A stretch of 64,000 nt of DNA from Paraburkholderia eburnea (GTDB taxonomy: Bacteria; Pseudomonadota; Gammaproteobacteria; Burkholderiales; Burkholderiaceae), in contig NZ_PQGA01000010.1 of the NCBI RefSeq assembly GCF_002917095.1, forward strand, positions 124,001-188,000, written 5' to 3'. The notes beneath the pieces were generated by a model. That model did no database searches. It worked only from the letters and a program-made list of their open reading frames with translations, and had not been told where the DNA came from. Every line of letters begins with the position of its first letter. Position 1 is the first letter of the stretch. The position numbers and the translations under genes were made by a program. Shown in pieces: positions 58,126 through 64,000 of the stretch.

Positions 58126-59328
58126 ATGACTTCCGTTGCCACCTTCGAGCCATTGTTCCCCGAAGATCGCGTGCTGGATCCACTCGTCGAGCGCGCGGCC
58201 GGGCTTGCCGATTCGTCGCAGAAGCTGATCACCGTGCGCCAGACGCCGCTTGCGGCAGCGCTGGTGCCACAGCTGCGTGCGATGAATTCGTACTACACGA
58301 ACAAGATCGAAGGGCAACACACGACGCCGGCCAGAATCGAGTCCGCGCTCAAGCGCGACTATTCCGCCGATGCTGCCGAGCGCAAGAAGCAGCGCCTCGC
58401 CATCGCACATATCGAGACCGAAACCGCATTCGAGCGGGAATGGAGTGGACTGCCGGTGTCGGCGCTATTCGAGCCTGCACGTATTCCGGCATTGCATGAG
58501 CGGTTTTTTTCCGGGCTGGCCGGCGAGGAGCGATTCACCGATAACGGCGATCCGCTTGTCCCTGGCGAGATTCGCCGGGTGGACGTTACCGTCGGGCGTC
58601 ATCTCGCGCCGGAGCCTGAAGTGATTGAGCCGTTGCTTGGTGCATGGGCGACCCGCTATGCCCGTATTCGGGCGAGGGAGTATCAACTCATCGGCATTGC
58701 CTGCTCGCATCACCGTCTGACCTGGATTCACCCCTTTGTCGATGGCAACGGACGGGTGGCCCGCCTTCACTCGCATCTGGCATTGAGTGCCGCAGGTCTC
58801 ACGCAAGGCTTGTGGTCACCGCTGCGGGGCCTCGCGCGTGCGCACGAGGACTACTATCTGCGGTTGAGCGATGCCGACCAGACGCGCCGCAACGACCTGG
58901 ACGGGCGCGGCAATCTGAGTCAGGAGGGGCTGGTGCGGTTCGCGCAGTTTTTTCTCGACTCATGCACGGACCAGGTCGACTTTATGGTCCATATGACGGG
59001 ATTCGACGGCATCACTGACCGCCTGCGCGATCTGCTGGCGTATCTGGAATCCAGTCCCTGGCAGATCGGCTCGGAAAAGTCGCTGGTCAAACCCGAGGCT
59101 TCGGCGCTTGCCATGGAGTTTGTGATGCTTCGACGCAGCGTGTCTCGCGCGGAGTTCTCGCAGATGCTCGGCGTCACGGATGTCATGGCGCGCAGAATCA
59201 CGCGCTCGTTGATCGACTATGGTCTGCTGACTTCGCCTTCCCATCGCGGCGAATTGTCGTTTGCCTTGCCGCTGAAAAGCCTGCGATTCCTGTTTCCGCG
59301 CCTCTGGCCGGAGGTCGATCAGGAGTGA
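58126..59328 (+). CDS. Fic-domain protein, class II (probable protein AMP-transferase)
   Basis: 400 residues. The Fic motif HPFVDGNGRVARL begins at His202 and is complete. An N-terminal inhibitory helix has TNKIEG at 58-63, fitting the (S/T)xxxE(G/N) motif of class II Fic proteins, in which a Glu blocks ATP; activity would be switched by moving that helix. A Fic_N-like region covers about 10-110, and a winged-helix-like C-terminus (SRAEFSQMLGVTDVMARRITRSLIDYGLL, about 340-370) may bind DNA. Target unknown. Codon use has slightly lower GC3 than the flagellar genes. It separates flgL from fliR and converges on fliR with 15 bp between stops. Confidence 0.9.
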   Translation: MTSVATFEPLFPEDRVLDPLVERAAGLADSSQKLITVRQTPLAAALVPQLRAMNSYYTNKIEGQHTTPARIESALKRDYSADAAERKKQRLAIAHIETETAFEREWSGLPVSALFEPARIPALHERFFSGLAGEERFTDNGDPLVPGEIRRVDVTVGRHLAPEPEVIEPLLGAWATRYARIRAREYQLIGIACSHHRLTWIHPFVDGNGRVARLHSHLALSAAGLTQGLWSPLRGLARAHEDYYLRLSDADQTRRNDLDGRGNLSQEGLVRFAQFFLDSCTDQVDFMVHMTGFDGITDRLRDLLAYLESSPWQIGSEKSLVKPEASALAMEFVMLRRSVSRAEFSQMLGVTDVMARRITRSLIDYGLLTSPSHRGELSFALPLKSLRFLFPRLWPEVDQE

Positions 59329-59343
59329 GGCCTGTCCTCACCC

Positions 59344-60135
59344 TCACCCCGGCGGCTTGAGCGCCGCCGCAACGCGGCCCATCTGCTCGATACCGCTATC
59401 GAACAGCCTGGCGAAATAGGGAATCAGACTGGGCATCATCAACTGGATCAGCAGCAGGCCCACGAGCATCGTGACCGCGAAGCCGATCTGGAACACGCCG
59501 ATCTGCGGCGCCGCGCGGTTGAGAATACCCAGCGAGATATTGGTGATGAGCAGCGCCACCACCACGGGCAGCGCCAGCAGCAGCCCGGAATTGAACACCG
59601 TCGCGCCCCAGCCCACCAGCAGGCGGTAGCCATTCGCGCCGAGCACGTTGGCCGACACCGGCACGCTCGTGAAGGTCTCGACGATGGCGGCGATCATCTG
59701 CAGATGCCCGTCGAAGGCGAGAAAGGCCAGCATCGCCATCATGTTGAACCACGACGACAGCGCGGGCGTGGTCGTGTTGGCCTGCGGATCGAAGAACGAC
59801 GCGAAGCTCAGGCCCATGCCGGCGCCCATCAGGTCGGCGGCCGCCGTCACCACGGCGAACACCAGCTGCATCGTGAAGCCGAGCGCCACGCCGATCAGAA
59901 ACTGGTTCACGAGTATCCACACGCCCTCGGCCGAGAACACAGTGACCTGCGGCATGGCCCCAAGCGTCGGCGCCACGATCAGCGTGATGAACGCCGCAAG
60001 GCCAATCTTCACGCGCGTGGCGATCGAGCGGTTGCCGACCACGGGCGCGGTCGCGATCAGCGCGAGGATGCGCGTGAACGGCCACAGGAACGCGGTGAGC
60101 CAGAGATTGAGCTGCGCGTAGGTGACGGTGAACAT
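59344..60135 (-). CDS. fliR: Flagellar export gate protein FliR
   Basis: 263 residues, about six membrane spans. MFTVTYAQLNLWLTAFLWPFTRILALIATAPVVGNRSIATRVKIGLAAFIT is the family N-terminus. LVNQFLIGVALGFTMQLVFAVVTAAADLMGAGMGLSFASFFDP and NRAAPQIGVFQIGFAVTMLVGLLLIQLMMPSLIPYF are the conserved FliR blocks. Part of the FliPQR pore complex. Last gene of the fliLMNOPQR run; converges on the fic gene. Confidence 0.96.
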   Translation of the reverse strand: MFTVTYAQLNLWLTAFLWPFTRILALIATAPVVGNRSIATRVKIGLAAFITLIVAPTLGAMPQVTVFSAEGVWILVNQFLIGVALGFTMQLVFAVVTAAADLMGAGMGLSFASFFDPQANTTTPALSSWFNMMAMLAFLAFDGHLQMIAAIVETFTSVPVSANVLGANGYRLLVGWGATVFNSGLLLALPVVVALLITNISLGILNRAAPQIGVFQIGFAVTMLVGLLLIQLMMPSLIPYFARLFDSGIEQMGRVAAALKPPG

Positions 60136-60184
60136 CGCGAGGTGAAAAGGGCGGCGCGCCCGCTTTAGACAGCGAGCAGCACAA

Positions 60185-60454
60185 TCAGGCCGCGAGGGCG
60201 GGGATGCTCGTGAACATGCGATGCATGTAATCGAGCATGGTGGTGAGCATCCACGGTCCGGCGATCACGAGCGTGAGCGCAATCGCGACCAGCTTGGGAA
60301 TGAACGAAAGCGTGCTTTCGTTGATCTGGGTGGCGGCCTGGAAGAGGCTCACCACCAGACCGACGACCAGCGACACGAGCAGAAGCGGCGCGGCCAGCAG
60401 CAGCGCCACGTACATCGCTTCGTGCGAGAGGGTCATGACCATTTCGGGCGTCAT
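60185..60454 (-). CDS. fliQ: Flagellar export gate protein FliQ
   Basis: 89 residues, two membrane hairpins: MTPEMVMTLSHEAMYVALLLAAPLLLVSLVVGLVVSLFQAATQINESTLSFIPKLVAIALTLVIAGPWML is the standard FliQ sequence in order (shown here only by its blocks LFQAATQINE and FIPKL). It forms part of the export pore with FliP and FliR. It is 11 bp after fliP and 49 bp before fliR. Confidence 0.97.
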   Translation of the reverse strand: MTPEMVMTLSHEAMYVALLLAAPLLLVSLVVGLVVSLFQAATQINESTLSFIPKLVAIALTLVIAGPWMLTTMLDYMHRMFTSIPALAA

Positions 60455-60465
60455 CGCGTCTGTCC

Positions 60466-61377
60466 CTAGCTGAAGCTCTGCGCAAGCGAGCCGATAAGCA
60501 ATTGCCAGCCGTCCACCAGCACGAACAGCATCAGCTTGAACGGCAGCGAGATTGTCGCGGGCGACACCATCATCATACCCATCGACATCAGCACGCTCGC
60601 CACCACCATGTCGATGATGAGAAACGGGATGAAGATCGTGAAGCCGATCTGGAAGCCCGTCTTCAGCTCGCTCGTCACGAACGAGGGCACCAGCAGCGTG
60701 AGCGGCACGTCTTCGGGGCCCTGCATGGGCGGTGCGTGCGAGATGCGCGCGAACAGCGCGAGATCGGACTCGCGGGTCTGGCGCAGCATGAAGGTCTTGA
60801 AGGGCGCGACGCCGCGCGCGACGGCTTCGTCCATCGGCAGGGTGCCGGCCGCGAACGGCTTGTAGCCGTCGTTATAGGCCTTGTCGAGCACCGGCGACAT
60901 GATGAACAGCGTCAGAAACAGCGCGAGGCCGACGATCACCTGGTTGGGCGGCGTCGTCGTCGTGCCGAGCGCCTGGCGCAGCAGCGACATCACGATGATG
61001 ATGCGCGTGAAGCTCGTCATCATCAGCACCATCGCGGGCAGGAACGACAGCATCGTGAGCAGCAGCATCGTCTGCACGCTCAGCGAATAGGTCGTACCGC
61101 CGCCGGGGCCGGGGCTCGTGTTGAAGGCGGGCAGGCCCTGCGGCTGCACGCTCTGGGCGTGCGCGAGATGCGGCAGCATCAGCGCGACGGCGGCCAGCGC
61201 GAACAGCAGCGCAAGCGGCAAAGCCGCATGGGCAAGGCGCGCCTTGAAGCGGGAAAAGAAGCCGTTATGGCCGGAAGGTGACGTCACGATCGAAGAAGAG
61301 TGCGCGCGGGCGGGTGGGGGTGTAACCATCGGTGTAGCCATCGCCGCCACCGCGTCGGAAAGGGAACTGCCTTGCAT
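60466..61377 (-). CDS. fliP: Flagellar export gate protein FliP, with N-terminal extension
   Basis: 303 residues from an ATG that abuts the fliO stop codon. The FliP core has SVQTMLLLTMLSFLPAMVLMMTSFTRIIIVMSLLRQALGT and GFQIGFTIFIPFLIIDMVVASVLMSMGMMMVSPATISLPFKLMLFVLVDGW, both diagnostic. The first 50 residues are an unusual extension before the hydrophobic signal-like LALLFALAAVALMLPHLAHAQ; most FliP proteins begin just before that signal. In-frame ATGs at about residues 14 and 17 are alternatives. It forms the pore with FliQ and FliR. Confidence 0.96.
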   Translation of the reverse strand: MQGSSLSDAVAAMATPMVTPPPARAHSSSIVTSPSGHNGFFSRFKARLAHAALPLALLFALAAVALMLPHLAHAQSVQPQGLPAFNTSPGPGGGTTYSLSVQTMLLLTMLSFLPAMVLMMTSFTRIIIVMSLLRQALGTTTTPPNQVIVGLALFLTLFIMSPVLDKAYNDGYKPFAAGTLPMDEAVARGVAPFKTFMLRQTRESDLALFARISHAPPMQGPEDVPLTLLVPSFVTSELKTGFQIGFTIFIPFLIIDMVVASVLMSMGMMMVSPATISLPFKLMLFVLVDGWQLLIGSLAQSFS

Positions 61378-61938
61378 TTACTGCGCTCCGCCGTCGTGAC
61401 GCCTGAAACGTTTGCCCGCTTCGTGTTTTAGCGCGTCACGAAAGCGCTGTCCGAAGCTGCCCTGAAGGGCCGGATCGCCGGTGGACGCCGCCTTTGCCGC
61501 AGCCTGTGCCGGGTTCGGCAATTCGCCCGCGGGCATTGTGTGCAGCAGACGCACGCTGCCGGGCGCCGCGCCCAGCACGAGCCAGGTATCGCCGATCTCG
61601 ACCACGGCCACGCGTTCCTTGCCGCCCAGCGATGCGCCGCCCACCGTCTTGACGAGGGCGTTCTTCGGGCCGTGCTGCAGCCCGAGACGCCGCGCCAGCC
61701 AGCCGCAGCCGAACACCACCGCGATCACCAGCACGAGGCCGAACACGGTTTGCAGCACCGCGCCAAAGCCGAGCGACGGCACCGCGCTGCCCGTGATCAC
61801 CGCCGAAGCGCCCGAAGCCGAGCGCGCCGCCTGGTTCACCGCCTGCAGATCGGCGGCGCGAGCCGCGACGCTTGCGAGTGCGAGCACCGCGGCGAGCACC
61901 GCGAAAGCGAACGAAGCGCGCACGGCCCGGGATGTCAT
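61378..61938 (-). CDS. fliO: Flagellar biosynthesis protein FliO
   Basis: 186 residues. N-terminal signal-like segment (AVLALASVAARAA), then a single membrane span (LQTVFGLVLVIAVVFGCGWLARRLGL), then KERVAVVEIGDTWLVLGAAPGSVRLLHTMPAGE, the FliO cytoplasmic domain. FliO helps to assemble the FliP ring. Its start overlaps fliN (ATGA) and its stop abuts fliP. The C-terminal tail is basic (RFRDALKHEAGKRFRRH). Confidence 0.94.
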   Translation of the reverse strand: MTSRAVRASFAFAVLAAVLALASVAARAADLQAVNQAARSASGASAVITGSAVPSLGFGAVLQTVFGLVLVIAVVFGCGWLARRLGLQHGPKNALVKTVGGASLGGKERVAVVEIGDTWLVLGAAPGSVRLLHTMPAGELPNPAQAAAKAASTGDPALQGSFGQRFRDALKHEAGKRFRRHDGGAQ

Positions 61939-62429
61939 CGGTTCAGCTTCCGGATCCGTTCGGAGGGCGTGATGATGTCCGTCAGGCGGATACCGAACTT
62001 GTCGTTCACGACCACCACTTCGCCCTGGGCGATCAGGCAGCCGTTCACGAGCACGTCCATCGGCTCGCCCGCGAGGCCGTCCAGTTCCACCACCGAACCC
62101 TGCGCCAGTTGCAGCAGGTTGCGGATGGCGATCTTGGTGCGGCCGAGTTCGACGGTCATCTGGACGGGAATGTCCAGAATCATGTCGATGTCGTTGCGCG
62201 TCGAGTTCTGGTCAACCTTCGAAAGCGGCTGGAACACGGCCGCAGGCGCGGCTGCGGGTGCGTCGTTGCTGTTCTGCTCGGCCAGTGCGGCGGCCCAATC
62301 GTCCATCGCCATTTCGTCTTCCGTGCTCGTTGCACTCGTGGTATTTGCTGCGCTTGCCTGGGCCGCGGCCTCCGGGCCGTCGGGATCGAGCACCGGTTCG
62401 TCGGCGCTCGTGCCGTTGATGTCACTCAT
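61935..62429 (-). CDS. fliN: Flagellar motor switch protein FliN
   Basis: 164 residues from the ATG at 62429; AAGGAAGG lies at proper distance, whereas the GTG at 62435 would touch it. The first 75 residues are Ala/Asp-rich. The C-terminal SpoA domain (MILDIPVQMTVELGRTKIAIRNLLQLAQGSVVELDGLAGEPMDVLVNGCLIAQGEVVVVNDKFGIRLTDII in blocks) is typical; it forms the lower C-ring and binds CheY-P with FliM. It overlaps fliM by 8 bp. Confidence 0.96.
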   Translation of the reverse strand: MSDINGTSADEPVLDPDGPEAAAQASAANTTSATSTEDEMAMDDWAAALAEQNSNDAPAAAPAAVFQPLSKVDQNSTRNDIDMILDIPVQMTVELGRTKIAIRNLLQLAQGSVVELDGLAGEPMDVLVNGCLIAQGEVVVVNDKFGIRLTDIITPSERIRKLNR

Positions 62430-63426
62430 ATCCACCTTCCTTCATCGTGTCGGCTGCGCTGATCATCTTCTGGACCCGCAACGCGTATTGACCATTGAAA
62501 ATTCCGTAGCCGCATTCCATCACCGGCACGCCGTCCACCCTGGCGACGATGTGCTCGGGCACGTTCATCGGCAGCACATCGCCCTTCTTCATGTTCAGGA
62601 TCTGCTCGAAGGTGATGGGCACCTGCGCCAGATCGGCGGTGAGTTCCACCTCGGCGGCCTGCACCTGCTGCGAGAGCACGCGCACCCAGCGGCGGTCCAC
62701 GTCGAGCACTTCGCCCTGCAGGGGCGAAGCCAGCACGTCGCGGATCGGCTCGATCATCGAATACGGCATGCAGATGTGCAGCGTGCCGCCGGTCGGGCCG
62801 AACTCGATCGAAAACTGCGTGACGATCACGATTTCGTTGGGCGTCGCCACGTTCGCGAACTGCGTGTGCATTTCCGAGCGCACATATTCGAAGTTCAGCG
62901 GGCGCACGCTCTTCCACGCGTTCGTGTAATGCTCGAACACCAGATTGAGCAGCTTGCTGATGATGCGCTGCTCGGTCTGCGTGAAGTCGCGCCCTTCGAC
63001 ACGCGTATGGAAACGCCCGTCGCCGCCGAACAGGTTGTCCACCACGAAGAACACCAGATTCGGATCGAACACGAACAGCGACGTGCCGCGCAGCGGCTTG
63101 ACGTGCACGAGGTTCAGGTTGGTCGGAATCGGCAGGTTGCGCGTGAACTCGCTGTACTTCTGCACGCGCACCGGCCCGACCGAAATTTCGGCGGTACGGC
63201 GCATGAAGTTGAAGATGCCCACGCGCATCAGACGCGCGAAACGCTCGTTGATGATTTCGAGACCGGGCATCCGGCCGCGCACGATGCGTTCCTGGGTCGC
63301 GATGTTGTACGGCCGCACGCCCTGCTTTTCAGCCTGGCTCGATTCCGTATCGACTTCGCCGGTGACGCCCTTGAGAAGGGCATCGACCTCCTCCTGCGAC
63401 ATGAATTCGTCGTGACCCATGCTCAT
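62422..63426 (-). CDS. fliM: Flagellar motor switch protein FliM
   Basis: 334 residues. N-terminal SQEEVDALLKG is the CheY-P-binding segment. The central CheC-like domain has RMPGLEIINERFARLMRVGIFNFMRRTAEISVG and LFVFDPNLVFFVVDNLFGGDGRF. The C-terminal SpoA-type domain has MKKGDVLPMNVPEHIVARVDGVPVMECGYGIFNGQYALRVQKMI. GAGGG precedes the ATG. It transmits CheY-P binding to switch rotation. It lies between fliL and fliN. Confidence 0.97.
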   Translation of the reverse strand: MSMGHDEFMSQEEVDALLKGVTGEVDTESSQAEKQGVRPYNIATQERIVRGRMPGLEIINERFARLMRVGIFNFMRRTAEISVGPVRVQKYSEFTRNLPIPTNLNLVHVKPLRGTSLFVFDPNLVFFVVDNLFGGDGRFHTRVEGRDFTQTEQRIISKLLNLVFEHYTNAWKSVRPLNFEYVRSEMHTQFANVATPNEIVIVTQFSIEFGPTGGTLHICMPYSMIEPIRDVLASPLQGEVLDVDRRWVRVLSQQVQAAEVELTADLAQVPITFEQILNMKKGDVLPMNVPEHIVARVDGVPVMECGYGIFNGQYALRVQKMISAADTMKEGGYE

Positions 63427-63466
63427 GATGCGAAGCCCTCGAATGTCTGCGCGCTATGCATGGCTC

Positions 63467-63970
63467 TTACTGGACGACGAATTCGGTGAAGAGAACGTCC
63501 TGAACCTTGGCCGGTTCGGCGCGCGGGTCGGACGGCTGGGCAATCAGCTTCGCCAGTTCGGCCGCCAGATTGCGCTTGCCGTCGAGCGGCGCGAGATCGG
63601 TCGGGTTCTTGTTCGACAGCGCCAGCAGCACGCGGCTGCGGATCTCGGGCATACGCGCGACCAGCGCGTCCTGGGTCGCCTGGCTGTCGAGCTTGAGCGT
63701 GAGGCCGATGCGCAGGTAATGGGTTTCGCCGTCGTCGGACTGCAGGTTCACCGTCATCGGCTCCAGCGCGTAGTAGACGGGCACGGCGGGCAGCGCCGGG
63801 GCGCTCGCCACCGGGGCGCTCGCGGCATGGCGCGACATGAAGAACCACACGCCCGCGCCGGCTGCACTGGCGGCGACGATTGCGATGATCGCAATAAGAA
63901 GGATGCGCTTCAGCGGTCCGGGTTTTGCGCCTTGCGGGGCGGCTTGCTGGTTTGCGGTCGTGGTCGCCAT
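63467..63970 (-). CDS. fliL: Flagellar basal body-associated protein FliL
   Basis: 167 residues, complete in the window, starting 30 bp from its right end. One membrane span (ILLIAIIAIVAASAAGAGVWFF, about 25-46) and a periplasmic domain with YYALEPMTVNLQSDDGETHYLRIGLTLKLDSQ and the conserved C-terminal VQDVLFTEFVVQ. FliL surrounds the stator and helps torque under load. First gene seen of fliLMNOPQR. The promoter lies outside the window. Confidence 0.96.
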   Translation of the reverse strand: MATTTANQQAAPQGAKPGPLKRILLIAIIAIVAASAAGAGVWFFMSRHAASAPVASAPALPAVPVYYALEPMTVNLQSDDGETHYLRIGLTLKLDSQATQDALVARMPEIRSRVLLALSNKNPTDLAPLDGKRNLAAELAKLIAQPSDPRAEPAKVQDVLFTEFVVQ

Positions 63971-64000
63971 GTCGGTGTGCGGATCGGGTGCGTTCGGTGA

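Overview
This is a GC-rich window (about 65 % G+C by eye) from a beta-proteobacterium of the family Burkholderiaceae, most likely Paraburkholderia, Caballeronia or Burkholderia. The signs are the fliC-fliD-fliT-glycosyltransferase order, the motAB-che operon with cheD, cheB, cheY and cheZ followed by a DUF2844/DUF3443 pair and flhBAFG-fliA, an H-NS-like protein of the short Burkholderia type, and high-GC codon use. Almost the whole window is one flagellar and chemotaxis super-locus. No tRNA, rRNA, insertion sequence, prophage or CRISPR array was seen.

Region by region. 76-9009 (minus): flagellin fliC, cap fliD, chaperone fliT, a terminator, then a TPR/GT41/GT2-like double glycosyltransferase and a sugar dehydrogenase-FAD oxidase fusion. 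The last two look like a flagellin glycosylation module. 9353-17888: housekeeping and accessory genes (aldo/keto reductase, rpsU, DNA glycosylase tag, a BadF-type sugar kinase, a Cof-type HAD phosphatase, a secreted histidine phosphatase, aqpZ, an H-NS-like protein, a GT4 glycosyltransferase). 18492-19456: the master regulator flhDC behind a consensus sigma-70 promoter and a leader of about 280 nt. 19737-31780: motA-motB-cheY1-cheA-cheW-tar-cheR-cheD-cheB-cheY-cheZ. 32117-34089: the DUF2844/DUF3443 envelope pair; the DUF3443 protein has pepsin-like active-site motifs. 34327-42622: flhB-flhA, a RelE/Phd-type toxin-antitoxin pair, then flhF-flhG-fliA. 42873-45234 (minus): flgA-flgM-flgN. 45462-57896: flgBCDEFGHIJ, ycgR, flgKL. 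58126-59328: a Fic-domain AMP-transferase candidate behind two arrays of 12-bp repeats. 59344-63970 (minus): fliLMNOPQR.

Regulation can be read from the DNA. Four promoters (flgA, flgB, flhB, flhF) share one architecture: an AATAN-N15/16-CT(A/G)(T/A)T inverted repeat resembling an FlhD4C2 box, with a -10 hexamer 32-33 nt downstream; at flgA/flgB a single box serves both directions. Five late promoters match sigma-28: fliC, motA, flgM, ycgR and flgK, all with a GCCGNNAW -10 element and a -35 octamer 11-12 nt upstream. This gives the usual cascade: flhDC, then the early genes including fliA, then filament, motor, chemotaxis, hook-filament junction and brake genes, with FlgM as checkpoint.

The main points for a second look are the dehydrogenase-oxidase fusion lacking the usual flavin-linking histidine, the FlhG protein with a degenerate P-loop, the FlhDC-box promoter module, histidine-rich segments in both the chemoreceptor tail and the CheB linker, a repeated RxELFG motif in the CheD tail, the unusually long FlgA and FlhF linkers, the DUF2844/DUF3443 pair, and the toxin-antitoxin and Fic genes at flagellar operon junctions.
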